Assembly: GCF_021044775.1 (NCBI RefSeq)
Contig: NZ_JAJNOQ010000004.1
Location: 124,001-188,000, forward strand
Direction: 5' to 3'
Length of the DNA stretch: 64,000 nucleotides
Source of the DNA: Paraeggerthella hominis
Lineage (GTDB): Bacteria > Actinomycetota > Coriobacteriia > Coriobacteriales > Eggerthellaceae
The notes beneath the pieces are model-generated. The model was not told the DNA's origin. It worked only from the letters and a program-made list of their open reading frames with translations, and ran no database searches. The position numbers and the translations under genes were made by a program. Of this stretch, positions 28,363 to 37,883 are shown one piece after another. The stretch's first letter is position 1, and each line of letters opens with the position of its first letter.

Positions 28363-29738
28363 GACGGCCCTCGCTTTCCTCCCCGCGAGCGCCTTCCCTT
28401 CAGTAGCCGCAGCCCCGAACCGCGCGTGCCGAACAAGCTCTCGCCCGCAGCGGCGCTTGCATTGGGAAGCACTTCGAGCAGCAGCCGCTCAAGGCTCGTG
28501 CACAGATCATTCTTCGATTCAAGCAGGTCAAGGGGCATACCCGCGCCCAGCAGCTCCTCGACGTCCCGCCCGCCGTTTTTCACCTCCGCAACATGAGCGC
28601 CCTGCAGCGCGCACGACACGTCGATGGACGTGAGCGGAGCGTTCTTGGCGCAACGATTCAGCGCGAAGAGAAACGGGCTGGTGGCGATGCCGCACCGTAC
28701 GCACAAATCAAGCGCATGCTGGCAGGCGCGCAGCGAAGATGGCCTCTGATCGACAAGGAAGAGCGCCTTCGAGCTTCGCTCGAGCAGTACGGCATGCTGC
28801 TCGGCCCAAGCGGCGCCGGTGTTGCAGACGATCACATCGAACCGCTTCATAAGCTCGTCGAGAAGCTGGGGCGCTGCTTGCACCACGGCCTCCGCATCCT
28901 CAAGACGCTCGGGAGCAGCCAGCAAGGCGGGCATGCGGCCCTCCGGGCGCAAGCCGGAAAGACGGGCGGGAGCGGACAGAACATCTTCTATGCGCAACGG
29001 GCTTCGAACGCCCAGCAAGGCGGGCACGTCGCCGAACTGCAAATCGAAGTCGAGCAGCAGCGTATCGAATCCAAGCCCTTGCGACAGCAAGGCGGCGATC
29101 GTTGAAATACTGCTTTTGCCCGCCCCTCCGCTTCCGCTTACCACCGGCATGAGAAACGCCGAACCTGAACGCGCAGCAGCGGCAGGCGCGGCCGAGGCGC
29201 CGGGAAACGACCGGGTTCGGCTCGCCGCGAAATCCTGGAGAGCGCACGCGGGAGCCGACGCCGCAGCTGAGGTTGCGGACGCAGTTGCGGCCGAAGCTGC
29301 GGAAAAAGCCTGGTCCCCCGCTCGAGCAGGCCCCTCGACCTGCGAGCCTACTGCAGAAACGGCCTCCGCCGCCGCGCGGCGCTTGCGCTGCGCGTAACGG
29401 CCCAAGAATGCCTGCCGCGTCAAGAACGCATCGATCCCCGTTGCGCTTACGCGGCTCTTGAGCGACCCCGACTCCTGGAAGGCCAGCATGCACACAACCC
29501 TATCCGGCCGATCGCTTTTCAGCGTAGCCGCCAAGTTGACGGGCGCCACATCCTCGCTTGAAACCACCCACACCTCATCGACCAGGCGATCTTCGCGCAA
29601 GAACGCGCGCGCCTCTTCAGCCGAGGAGAACAGGCGCAGCCATGCCTGAGACAGCAGGTTCTCCCCCGTAAGCCCCATGGTTTCCGGATGCTGCAAGCAA
29701 GCGGCATCTGCGCAAAGCGCCACCGACGGCATCGTCAT
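28353..29738 (-). CDS. tadZ: TadZ/CpaE-like pilus localisation ATPase
   Basis: A 461-residue MinD/ParA-family protein. The N-terminal receiver-like region (1-115) is followed by a long Ala/Ser-rich linker (about 120-190), then a deviant P-loop GSGGAGKSS (202-210) and LLLDFDLQFGDVPALLGV. TadZ directs the pilus machine to its site in the cell. The first Lys of the deviant Walker A (KGGxGK) is replaced here by Ser. The ATG at 29738 overlaps the RcpC stop (ATGA); the frame extending to 30215 is spurious. It is the only TadZ for the two sets. Confidence 0.88.
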
Positions 29739-30430
29739 TTCCCTTCGCCCCCTTTTCCTTCGTTCGAACCGGAATCGCCGACAGACGTCGTTACCCCCTC
29801 CGCCGGCAACGCGAAGTACAGTTCCGTTTTCTGCGAAGCGGCAACCAGCTCCTGCACCGACTCCGGCTCGACAGCCACCGTTATCCACGACATCTTGGCC
29901 TCCGACGAACCGTTTGCAGCGCTTGCGCTCGTAGCCAGCACAAGCACGTCTTTGGCGATCGCTTCGGTCGAAGCCCCTCCCGTTGCGTACATGTCGACGC
30001 GCGACCCGGACGCGACAGCGCCACCGACAGCCTGCACGTCCTTCGCCGGCACGCTGACCGCGGTCAAGCCTTCGGGGACTTCCAACTGCGCGCCCGAATC
30101 GCGAAAACGACGCTCCGAAAGAACCTCGCCGGCAAGAATGGTCGAAGACGCCTTGCGACCAACCGCCTTTTCGGCGTCTTGAATGGATTCGCTGGGAAGA
30201 AGGTCCGCAACCCATAAGCGAGTTTCGATCAGTCCGGCGTCAACAACCTCGCCCGCCGCGATATCGCGCTTCGCCACGCATACTTCCAGCTGCTCCCCTC
30301 CGTAGCGCGCCAACGCTTCGGAGCGGGCGGCGTCCGCCTCGCCGCGCACGCCTTGCGTATAGGCAAGCACGCACGCCGCGCATGCCAAACCGCACGCCAC
30401 GCCTACCGCCATCGTCTTGCCCCGCTTCAT
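29735..30430 (-). CDS. SAF-domain pilus assembly protein RcpC/CpaB-like, copy 1
   Basis: A 231-residue protein with a single N-terminal helix (MAVGVACGLACAACVLAYTQGV), a SAF domain (VCVAKRDIAAGEVVDAGLIETRLWVADLLP) and an RcpC domain (VPAKDVQAVGGAVASGSRVDMYAT). The ATG at 30430 follows AAGGGGGTCTC. It is the first gene of the whole Tad operon. It lacks the long cytoplasmic N-terminus of copy 2. Confidence 0.85.
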   Translation of the reverse strand: MKRGKTMAVGVACGLACAACVLAYTQGVRGEADAARSEALARYGGEQLEVCVAKRDIAAGEVVDAGLIETRLWVADLLPSESIQDAEKAVGRKASSTILAGEVLSERRFRDSGAQLEVPEGLTAVSVPAKDVQAVGGAVASGSRVDMYATGGASTEAIAKDVLVLATSASAANGSSEAKMSWITVAVEPESVQELVAASQKTELYFALPAEGVTTSVGDSGSNEGKGGEGK

Positions 30431-30519
30431 GAGACCCCCTTGCCATCCGGTTCCTTGCTACCAGTATGACCAGCTCATCTAGCAGATACATGACGCAGTT
30501 CTCCTTGAAAAACCGTCCA

Positions 30520-30549
30520 GATCTACAGCACTTCCAGCACTATGGACAA
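30520..30549 (-). promoter_or_regulatory. Candidate promoter of the Tad operon
   Basis: On the minus strand TTGTCC (30544-30549) and TAGATC (30520-30525) are spaced by 18 bp, about 90 bp before the first Tad gene. The -10 overlaps an AGATCTA motif that recurs at 30607-30615 and 30618-30626 as an 11-bp tandem repeat (AGATCTAGC). The 30431-30924 interval otherwise shows no credible gene. Confidence 0.3.
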
Positions 30550-30924
30550 CTGTTTCAAGCGGGATTGCCACGGCATTCCAGCAGGGTTGCCCCTCGAATC
30601 AAGCGCAGATCTAGCACAGATCTAGCGCAAAACCAACGTCGCAGGTCAACGCGACGCCGAAACAGGCACGGTCGATCCATGCAAGACGAATCCGCGCGCC
30701 GCTTCGACAGGTTGAAATCAGCGGGACGCGAACCGACGTCGCGCGCCGCGCTGTTTCCACCTGCCTTGCTCGCGCAGGACGACGGCCCGAACCAGAGCAG
30801 GAACGGCTTCACATCGAATTCTTGTGCAGAGAGGTGCCGATCGGGCAAAACATGCACGAAACGATTTGCGCAATGGCAACTTCTATGGGAGAATGGGAAC
30901 CCGCCGAAAGGCGGAACGTTTTTC

Positions 30925-30999
30925 GGGCGATTGGCGCAGCGGGAGCGCAGGTCCCTTACAAGGACAAGGCCGGGGGTTCAAATCCCTCATCGCCCACCA
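30925..30999 (+). tRNA. tRNA-Val (anticodon TAC)
   Basis: A full cloverleaf folds by eye. The acceptor stem is GGGCGAT/ATCGCCC, the D stem is GCGC/GCGC, and the anticodon loop is CTTACAA with anticodon TAC. The variable loop has five bases and the T arm is GGGGG-TTCAAAT-CCCTC. The CCA end is encoded. The outermost anticodon-stem pair is G-A. A small hairpin CCGCC-gaaa-GGCGG followed by a T-run (30901-30923) sits just 5' of it. Confidence 0.93.
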
Positions 31000-31007
31000 T
31001 GAATTTT

Positions 31008-31035
31008 AAAGGCCAGACAATCGTCTGGCCTTTTT
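31008..31035. terminator. Strong rho-independent terminator after tRNA-Val
   Basis: AAAGGCCAGAC (31008-31018) pairs with GTCTGGCCTTT (31023-31033), a perfect 11-bp stem with a four-base loop, followed by T residues to 31035. An A-run on the other side makes it usable for the minus-strand surface-protein gene that ends at 31138. Confidence 0.92.
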
Positions 31036-31137
31036 GCTTGCGCTTCTCAACCCCAAGCCAAAGGGCCCGAACTCGCCAAACGCGAATCCGAGCCCAAACG
31101 CCAGCAAGCGTCTGGCGCCTGCACAGCGAAGCTCGGC

Positions 31138-32718
31138 TTACGATTCGCCGTGCCGCCGCCTGAAGAAAGCGCACGTCGCAACCGCCCCGGACAGCGCCAC
31201 AAGCGCGGCAGCATCCGCGTACGCAAAGCCGTCGCCTGTCTTCGGAATTGCCTTGGCCTGCGGGTTTTGGGGCAGGGGGCGCGGAGTCTCGCCGCTTGGA
31301 GCATCGGGCTTGGGCGTGGGCTTCGGATCGGGACCAGGCTCCGGATCGGGATCAGGGCCGGGCTCCGGCTCCGGTCCGGGCTCAGGATCGTCCGGCTCGC
31401 CCGGAACCACCGGAAGCGCCCTGTTCGTCACCACGATCGAAGGATCCGCATCCGTGCCGTACGCATAGTCCACCTCGAACAAAGCGGCAACCGACGGATC
31501 CACGAACGCTTCGCTCACCGTATACGAAAACGGGCGCCCCTGCATATCGGCCTTGGGAAGATTCCTCCACGCCGTTTGCCAGGGAGCAAGCTCGAACTCG
31601 TCCTCCATCCCGTCGAGCACAACGGGCGCGCCGTAAGGCTCGCCGTTTCTCAACAGCTGAAACGCAACAGCCGGAAAGTCGTCCGACACGCCCTCCCATA
31701 CCTTGCGCGCGGGAACATCGATCGTCGACGGCACCACAACAACCACGTTGCTATGCGCGCCGTACCCGTTTATCGTGAACGTCCCCTCGTTTTCGATCGG
31801 GTGCCGAGCCTCCTCTTTCAAAACGGCGGAAACCTTCAGCACAACCTCATGAGACGAAGCGGCTTCCGGATAGTTCACGACAAGCTGCGCGAGCTTTTCG
31901 CGCGTCAGCGCCGCAGAGACGAACGTCCCCTTGTCACCGCGGTCCTCCTGAACGATAGCGCACTCCTCAGGCGCAAGAAGATCCCCGTCCAGAAAGCACT
32001 CCACGCGCTCAACCTGCAGCATAGGATCAACCAAATCGCTCAACACAACCGAATCGTAGGCAATGCGCAGATCAGCAGCCGGCAGGAAGCTGAACGTATA
32101 CCCCACCGCCGACCCCAACGTCGAGGAAACCTCGAATACAAGCTCATCGCCAGGTTCGGATTCGATACGATCGACACCGTTCACCGTCTTGGAAACAGAG
32201 GGGAGCCGATCAAAATACAGCTTGAACGGGGTTTTGCCCCCAAGATGGTTCACGCCGGGAAAGGACGGAGTCGGAGCCGCAGCGTTTCCGCTTTTCCCGT
32301 CAACCAGAACCCACCCCTGCGACGTGACCGTGATCAGGTATTCGTCCGATCCCGCCTTGTACTGATGCCGCACGGGAAACATGCCGTCAGGCATGCCCGT
32401 CACCTTGAACGTGTACGTGCCGTTCCATGCCAGGCCCTTGAACACCAGGTACCCGTTGTCCGACGACGACGCCACCGCCACCACTGCCCCGGCGTCATCG
32501 TACAGCGTGCCCTCCACGCCCAAAGCCATGTTCCCCGGGTCAACCAAAGCAGGTTGGGCTCCCTGCGCCATGACGCAGGCAAAGTACAAGGTCGAGGTCT
32601 GCGTCTCTTCGTCGTTCCATTCGTCAGCTTGCGCGGAAACAGCACCGAAGATCGCCGTCCACGCAAAGGACGCGACCACAGCCGCCGCAAGCATGCAGAA
32701 AACCTTCTTCAACGCCAT
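31138..32718 (-). CDS. Cna-B domain surface protein with sortase-like sorting signal
   Basis: A 526-residue cell-wall protein. The signal peptide spans residues 1-30 (MALKKVFCMLAAAVVASFAWT...VSAQA). A large N-terminal region includes an adhesin-like beta domain. A Cna-B domain follows (VPARKVWEGVSDDFPAVAFQLLRNGEP...NLPKADMQGRPFSYTVSE). Next is a Pro/Glu/Asp repeat linker and the sorting signal IPKTGD, a hydrophobic helix and RRRHGES. The motif has Ile in place of Leu of LPxTG. The ATG at 32718 follows AAGGAG. It may be a sortase-built pilin or simple wall-anchored adhesin; no sortase gene is adjacent. Confidence 0.88.
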   Translation of the reverse strand: MALKKVFCMLAAAVVASFAWTAIFGAVSAQADEWNDEETQTSTLYFACVMAQGAQPALVDPGNMALGVEGTLYDDAGAVVAVASSSDNGYLVFKGLAWNGTYTFKVTGMPDGMFPVRHQYKAGSDEYLITVTSQGWVLVDGKSGNAAAPTPSFPGVNHLGGKTPFKLYFDRLPSVSKTVNGVDRIESEPGDELVFEVSSTLGSAVGYTFSFLPAADLRIAYDSVVLSDLVDPMLQVERVECFLDGDLLAPEECAIVQEDRGDKGTFVSAALTREKLAQLVVNYPEAASSHEVVLKVSAVLKEEARHPIENEGTFTINGYGAHSNVVVVVPSTIDVPARKVWEGVSDDFPAVAFQLLRNGEPYGAPVVLDGMEDEFELAPWQTAWRNLPKADMQGRPFSYTVSEAFVDPSVAALFEVDYAYGTDADPSIVVTNRALPVVPGEPDDPEPGPEPEPGPDPDPEPGPDPKPTPKPDAPSGETPRPLPQNPQAKAIPKTGDGFAYADAAALVALSGAVATCAFFRRRHGES

Positions 32719-32893
32719 CGTTGCCGACTCCTTCGATTCAACCGGCCGCTTATTCGGCCGAGCAACATCGCACATTCCGAATTCGCAAGACGCGCAGCAA
32801 GCGCGAAGGGAGCGTGCGAGATCCGAAGCAGCGCAGCCCTCGCATGCGGCAAGCACAGCGTTTTCTGCAACGTCCTGCGCGATGTTGAGGCGC

Positions 32894-32922
32894 ATCCTAG
32901 CAAAAATAGCGCAAATCAACAA
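32894..32922 (-). promoter_or_regulatory. Candidate promoter of the Cna-B surface protein
   Basis: On the minus strand TTGTTG (32917-32922) and TAGGAT (32894-32899) lie 17 bp apart in an AT-rich stretch, leaving an untranslated leader of about 170 bases before the start at 32718. No other gene is supported in 32719-33034. Confidence 0.5.
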
Positions 32923-33000
32923 TTAAGAAACCAAAGCATTACCCCAGGCAGACCGCATAAAATAGCCGAAAGTAAGGCAAGGCGAACACGCATTGAAGGC

Positions 33001-33016
33001 AAAAAAAAGGGGGGGG
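33001..33016. repeat. A8G8 homopolymer tract
   Basis: Eight A followed by eight G just past the stop codon of the MFS gene and about 80 bp upstream of the candidate promoter of the surface-protein gene. Such tracts slip during replication. It is outside the coding frames I accept. Confidence 0.6.
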
Positions 33017-33034
33017 TTCGGACGAAGTCGACCG

Positions 33035-34228
33035 CTAGCGGGCCTTGGCAGGCTTTCTGTCGTAAGCGAAGACCACGCCCGCCACGACAACGGTCATAAC
33101 GGCTAGGAAAGCCAGGATATCCGAAAAGGAGCACATGCCCACCAGCACGCCCATGACGATGCTCAGCGCAGACGTGCCCGCATACGCGGTCAAATTGATG
33201 GACGAGATAATGGCCGACGTCTCGGAAACATCCACCGCCAGCAGCAACATGCGCAACGTTGTGGACACGCATATCCCCATGGACAGGCTAAACGCCACCG
33301 CCGCCAGCAGAAACGCCGCCTGGAATCCAGCCGCCAGAAGAAGCGCCAGCAAAACAGTGGAGACGGCGAACAGCAGCACACCCGCTTTCAAGGCGGTCAT
33401 AGGGGCCAACCGCGCCGTCAGCGGGCCGCCCAACGCGCTCGGAGCCATAGCGCATGCCAACACAAGGGAGGCGGTCAGGGTCGAATCGGCGGCAAAGCAC
33501 TCCACGGAGAGCGGAGCGGAAAACGACTGGAAGAAGGTCCCTACGCTCCAAGTGGCAATGTAGACGCACCCGGAAATCAAGAACAGCATCCGAGCCGAGC
33601 GGGGAACCAGCACGTGCACTTTCGTTGCCGCCCGCCACGAAACCCGCTTCTCGAGCGGCTCGGGAACCAGCGGCAAAAGCAAAGCGATCAACGCCAAAAC
33701 GGCGATCATTGCCCCGTACACAATATCGGTGCTGGTCGTGGCGCCATAGAGAAACCCCACGCCAAGCGAACCCAGCATGATGCCCACCATCGATCCGCAA
33801 CTGGCCATAGCCGAACCCCAGCCCATCCGGTAATCGGAAATGCAATCGACGATAAGCGCGGAAACGGCGCTCATAGCCAAACCGCCGGCAACTCCTTGCA
33901 CGAACCGCGCGGTCAAAATAGCGCCGGCATCGGCGGCGAACAGGAACAACGTGCAGCCAGCCACCGCCAACAGCAGTGCAACGAATGTCGTAGCTTTGCG
34001 GCCAAGCGCGTCAGACAAACGACCCGCCAGCAAAAGCGTCAAAATGACGCCGCCCAAATAAGCGAGCATCGTGAACGAGATCTCGGTATTCGTCAAGCCA
34101 ATGGTCGTCTGGTACGTCGCGTACAGGGGAATGGGAACAGCCGTGGAGGCGAATACCGCGAAGAACGCCGCCGTGGCAACGAAGAACCCGCGAAACGCTT
34201 GGCCTTTCGATAGCGACCGCCTTTTCAT
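33035..34228 (-). CDS. Major facilitator superfamily transporter
   Basis: A 397-residue protein with about twelve hydrophobic helices. It has the MFS loop 2-3 motif (GRLSDALGRKATTF, residues about 70-83) and an arginine-containing helix-4 motif (ARFVQGVAGGLAMSAVSAL), typical of drug/proton antiporters. The ATG at 34228 follows GGGGGAGGGCG. Upstream in-frame codons to 34336 lie in intergenic DNA. Substrate is unknown; no regulator is adjacent. Confidence 0.9.
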   Translation of the reverse strand: MKRRSLSKGQAFRGFFVATAAFFAVFASTAVPIPLYATYQTTIGLTNTEISFTMLAYLGGVILTLLLAGRLSDALGRKATTFVALLLAVAGCTLFLFAADAGAILTARFVQGVAGGLAMSAVSALIVDCISDYRMGWGSAMASCGSMVGIMLGSLGVGFLYGATTSTDIVYGAMIAVLALIALLLPLVPEPLEKRVSWRAATKVHVLVPRSARMLFLISGCVYIATWSVGTFFQSFSAPLSVECFAADSTLTASLVLACAMAPSALGGPLTARLAPMTALKAGVLLFAVSTVLLALLLAAGFQAAFLLAAVAFSLSMGICVSTTLRMLLLAVDVSETSAIISSINLTAYAGTSALSIVMGVLVGMCSFSDILAFLAVMTVVVAGVVFAYDRKPAKAR

Positions 34229-34463
34229 GCGCCCTCCCCCGTTGCTAAAACCCGAAAACATCCCCTTGAAATCACGTGACCCCGCGCCATTATAGAAGCG
34301 TGTTGCGCCTGATAGCAAGCATAATTTGCAATCCAAGAAAAAGAGATGTCAACAGGATCGAAAAACAAGGCTCACCGCCAAGCCAAAGTCGACGGAAAGT
34401 CGCAAACCGGCTCGCCATCGGCACCCGAACCGAAGGGCGCATGGAACAGAAAGGCCCGGCTCG

Positions 34464-35111
34464 CTACCCCTTCTTCCCCTTCGGAGCCCAATCGCGCAAA
34501 CCGGGAACCGCGCCTCCGGCTACGGCCCATAAATACAAGCTGGCCACGCTTCCGTACGGAGAATACCGACGCCGATACCTCGCGAACAGCTGAGGCGTGA
34601 TGCGGCGATGGTGGTGCACCATGCGCAGACCGCGCTGAATGGCCAGATCGCCGTAGCTCATGATGTCGGGGCGCTGCATGGAAAACAGCATGAGCATCTC
34701 CGCCGTCCACACGCCGATGCCGGGAAGCTCCGAAAGCCGCCGGCACACCTCGTCGTCAGGCAGGCCGTGCAGCTCTTCCAGATCGATCTCGCCAGCCAGC
34801 ACGCGCTCGGCGGCGCTCTTGATGTAGCCGGCCTTGCGATACGTGATCCCTACCGACTGCAACTCGTCTTCCGAGCGCAAGGCAATGATCTCCGGAGACA
34901 CCGTACCAAAGGCATCTAACATGCGGTTCCAAACGGTTTCCTGCGCCTTGGTCGATATCTGCTGCCCCACGATGCTGTTCACAAGAGCGGCGAACAAGTC
35001 CGGGTGAACCTCGCGCTCGATATGCCCGACCGCCGCGATGACCTCGGCCATCCGCGGGTCGCGCGCGGCTAGGTACGCCGTTTCTTCTTCCCCGTATTGA
35101 AACACCGGCAT
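34464..35111 (-). CDS. HhH-GPD DNA glycosylase (AlkA-type 3-methyladenine glycosylase)
   Basis: A 215-residue base-excision repair glycosylase. SIVGQQISTKAQETVWNRM is the helix typical of AlkA. The helix-hairpin-helix is LPDDEVCRRLSELPGIGVWTAEMLMLF, followed by the catalytic Asp in RPDIMSYGDLAIQRGL. No iron-sulfur cluster cysteines are present, which argues against the Nth/MutY branch. The ATG at 35111 follows a GAAGGGACG ribosome site. Confidence 0.92.
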   Translation of the reverse strand: MPVFQYGEEETAYLAARDPRMAEVIAAVGHIEREVHPDLFAALVNSIVGQQISTKAQETVWNRMLDAFGTVSPEIIALRSEDELQSVGITYRKAGYIKSAAERVLAGEIDLEELHGLPDDEVCRRLSELPGIGVWTAEMLMLFSMQRPDIMSYGDLAIQRGLRMVHHHRRITPQLFARYRRRYSPYGSVASLYLWAVAGGAVPGLRDWAPKGKKG

Positions 35112-35163
35112 GGCCGTCCCTTCGTCGTTGTTCCAACCAGTATAGCAACCCTGCGCAACGCGA

Positions 35164-35194
35164 AAGACCCGGCCGAGGGAGGAGGCCGGGTCTT
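35164..35194. terminator. Hairpin terminator of the cytochrome/reductase operon
   Basis: AAGACCCGGCC (35164-35174) pairs with GGCCGGGTCTT (35184-35194), a perfect 11-bp stem with a nine-base loop. It lies 74 bp beyond the stop of the cytochrome gene on the minus strand and is followed there by TTTCG. Confidence 0.65.
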
Positions 35195-35267
35195 CGACTA
35201 TCTTGTGGGCGACGGGGAGGGAGGGTTGCCGTCCACAAGCGGATATGCTTGGTTGCTTCCCCGCCGG

Positions 35268-35927
35268 CTACTCGCGCAGCTCGTGGCAGGTGCCGCACTC
35301 GAACGTGCCGCGATGGTGACACTGAGCGCAATACTTCATTGCGTCCTTTTCGAGCGCCTTCGAATGGTTGTTGTGGCAGCTCGTGCACGTCGGCGGATTC
35401 GCGTCATGCTTCTGACCAGCGGGAATATCGTGAGGATTCACGGTGGTACCCTTATCGTCGGTCAATGCCTTGGAATCGGCGGTCTTAGCCGCAACATCGG
35501 CCATCGTGCCGTGGCACGACTCGCACGTAGCGGGGTCGACCGTAACGACGGTCGCCTTCGTGGACGTCTTGTCGCCGAACTTCACGTCGGCATGCTCGGT
35601 CTTCAGAACGTCCTGCTCGGTATGGCACTGAACGCAGGTCACGTTCTGAGCCCCGTGCGCCGCGCCCTGCGGGCAAGCGGCATCGGTAGCGGACTCGGCC
35701 TCAGCCGTATGGCACATAGAGCAGTCGGACTCCATGGTCCAGTTGACGGGCTGTCCGTCCATAGCCGTCGCGCCGGAGTCCTTGTCCTCGGATTGCGCGG
35801 GGGCCTGCGAAGCCTCCTGCGGCGCGCAGCCGGCCAGCGACCACATAGCGGCCGCCAGCGCGAGGACGACGCCGAGGACGGCGAGCACGACAAGACGCTT
35901 GTCGGCGGTGTGTGCTTGCACGGTCAT
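35268..35927 (-). CDS. Six-haem c-type cytochrome lipoprotein
   Basis: A 219-residue exported electron carrier. The N-terminal helix ends in a lipobox-like LAGC (about residues 31-34). Six CxxCH haem motifs follow: CSMCH, CVQCH, CESCH, CTSCH, CAQCH and CGTCH. Extra histidines nearby could be axial ligands. It lies 141 bp behind the FAD reductase gene on the same strand, so it probably feeds electrons to that reductase as the detached cytochrome domain of a flavocytochrome c. It ends in the sequence CGTCHELRE. Confidence 0.92.
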   Translation of the reverse strand: MTVQAHTADKRLVVLAVLGVVLALAAAMWSLAGCAPQEASQAPAQSEDKDSGATAMDGQPVNWTMESDCSMCHTAEAESATDAACPQGAAHGAQNVTCVQCHTEQDVLKTEHADVKFGDKTSTKATVVTVDPATCESCHGTMADVAAKTADSKALTDDKGTTVNPHDIPAGQKHDANPPTCTSCHNNHSKALEKDAMKYCAQCHHRGTFECGTCHELRE

Positions 35928-36068
35928 GCGTTACTCCTATCTCGTCTTGAAAGCTCCTCGAAGGGAGCGGTCGTTCATCCAGCCCCGCCGCGCAAAGCGG
36001 CAGGGCCGAACCAAGAACCGGCGGGCGCATCCGGGGAGGACGGCGCCCGCGCGATTGCTACAGGAATG

Positions 36069-37730
36069 CTACTTCGCGTCCCATGCGTCCAAACCAGCAG
36101 CATGGCGAGCGGAGATACGGCCCCACACCTGGTTCTCGGCGTTGTTGCCGCCGGTGATGCCGTAGCTGTGCGCCTGGAAGTTGCCGAAGCAGCCCGCCGC
36201 GTACAGACGCGGGATGGGGTTGCGCTGCGGATCCAGCACCTGGGCATGCTCGTTCTTCATGGGGCCGCCCAGCGTGGAGCAGGAGCCGGGGTACACCGAG
36301 ATGGCGTAATACGGGCCGCCGTCCAGGGCCACGAGGCTCTTCGCCGCGCGATCGAAGCGCGCATCCTTGCCGGCCGCGCAGAAGCCCTGGTACTCCTCGA
36401 ACGTGGCCTTCAGGGTATCGACATCCATCCAGTGGTCGAATTCCTTGATCTTCTTGCCAAGCTCCTCGATGGTGTCGGCCTTGATGATCCAGCCCTTTTC
36501 CACCTCGGCCTTGTTGTCCTGGCTCCAGCCGTCCCATGCGCGCACGGAATCGGGCAGGTCGGAGGCGAAGTTGCCGCACTCGAAGAAGTCGCCCTGGCTG
36601 GTGGACAGCTTGCCGGCGTCGAAGCAGCTCTGGTCGAAGATGCACCACGTGGGGATGCGATCGTAGTCGTCGATGGCATCGTCGAAGTGCAGCAGCGTGT
36701 GCCAGCCGTTGTGCGGCGAGCCCATGGCCGTGTCGTCCACGAAGCGCTTGCCCAGACGGTTCACGTTGAAGTAGCTGAAGCCGGGCATGAAGTACAGGAT
36801 GGAGAAGTCGTTCTCCGGGTCGCGCGTCCACATGGAGTACATGGAGATGACCATGTCCATGTGCCACAGCTTCGCTCCCACGTCCTCGACCATCTTGATG
36901 CCGTCGCCGGTGTTGTACTGCCAACCCTCGAACTTGAAGGGGTAGCACTTCAGGTACTCGTTCTTCAGCTCCTCGTTGAACTCGAAGCCGCCCAGCGTGA
37001 GGATAACGCCCTTGCGAGCCTTGACCGTCTTCTCCTCGTTGCCGATCATCGTGTACGCGCCGACGATCTCCTTGGTCTCAGGGTTCTGGATGAGACGCTC
37101 GTCATGGCAGTCGAAGAACAGCTGCACGCCCAACTCTTCGCGCTTGGCGTCGAGTTCGTGGAAGGACAGCATGCCGAAGCCGTCGACGGAGGACAGCTTG
37201 CAGGAGCCCTCGTAGGCGTTGTCGTCCAGGAAGTAGTACTCGGGAATGGCGCCAGCCAGCGCAACCTCGGTCACTTCGTAGGTCATGCCGTACTTGTCGG
37301 CGTACTCGGTGTTGCGAGCGCACTCGTTGACCCAAGCGTCGATCATCGGCTCAGGGGTCTTGCCGTGCGTGAAGGACTTGATGTACTTCTTGAAGCGATC
37401 CTTCTCGCTCTCCTCGACGATGGTCCATTCGCCGTTGTTGATGGAGCTGTTTCCGCCGCCGCGCTCGGGAGCCTTCTCCAGCACGATGACTTCCTGGCCG
37501 CACTCGTCAGCGCCGATGAGCGAAGCCCACATGCCCGCTCCGCCGTAGCCGATGACCAGAAGATCGCACTCGTAATCCCAATTCTTGGGCATCCAGTCGC
37601 CCGCTGCCGCGCCCGTAGAACCCGAAGCGCAACCGGCCAGCGCAGCGGAACCCGCCACGGCGGCAGCGGCAACGCCAGCGCCCTTCAGGAACGAACGACG
37701 GGAAACTCCGCCCTCCATGCCATTGCTCAT
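36069..37730 (-). CDS. Tat-exported FAD-dependent reductase (fumarate reductase-like)
   Basis: A 553-residue flavoprotein of the fumarate/urocanate reductase family. The Tat motif SRRSFLKG (residues 10-17) and a lipobox-like ALAGC suggest an exported lipoprotein. FAD site: VIGYGGAGMWASLIGADECGQEVIVLEK. A second flavin segment closes the protein (IPRLYAAGCFGNFQAHSYGITGGNNAEN). No FMN-binding domain is present. The ATG at 37730 follows GGAGGAACAGT. It forms an operon with the six-haem cytochrome and is divergent from a LuxR-type regulator. The substrate is not predictable from sequence. Confidence 0.93.
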   Translation of the reverse strand: MSNGMEGGVSRRSFLKGAGVAAAAVAGSAALAGCASGSTGAAAGDWMPKNWDYECDLLVIGYGGAGMWASLIGADECGQEVIVLEKAPERGGGNSSINNGEWTIVEESEKDRFKKYIKSFTHGKTPEPMIDAWVNECARNTEYADKYGMTYEVTEVALAGAIPEYYFLDDNAYEGSCKLSSVDGFGMLSFHELDAKREELGVQLFFDCHDERLIQNPETKEIVGAYTMIGNEEKTVKARKGVILTLGGFEFNEELKNEYLKCYPFKFEGWQYNTGDGIKMVEDVGAKLWHMDMVISMYSMWTRDPENDFSILYFMPGFSYFNVNRLGKRFVDDTAMGSPHNGWHTLLHFDDAIDDYDRIPTWCIFDQSCFDAGKLSTSQGDFFECGNFASDLPDSVRAWDGWSQDNKAEVEKGWIIKADTIEELGKKIKEFDHWMDVDTLKATFEEYQGFCAAGKDARFDRAAKSLVALDGGPYYAISVYPGSCSTLGGPMKNEHAQVLDPQRNPIPRLYAAGCFGNFQAHSYGITGGNNAENQVWGRISARHAAGLDAWDAK

Positions 37731-37883
37731 ACTGTTCCTCCTTCTCGGTGGAACGGGCCCCTCCGTTTGAGCACCCGTCCTTACTCGCCAAACTGTACCG
37801 AGGGATGGCCCCCTCGCGCATCTGATGGGCTGTCGGATTTTGCGCGTGCCTTCCGATGATGAATAGGATTTTGCAGGTCAGCA

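Noticed and set aside
30240..30491. 83-residue minus-strand frame with a good ribosome site overlapping the first Tad gene
   Set aside because: Sequence is mostly Arg/Gly-rich out-of-frame translation of the RcpC gene. A leader peptide is possible but not supported.
35097..37859. 920-residue plus-strand frame opposite reductase 1
   Set aside because: It covers both the cytochrome and the reductase genes, each with clear minus-strand signatures.
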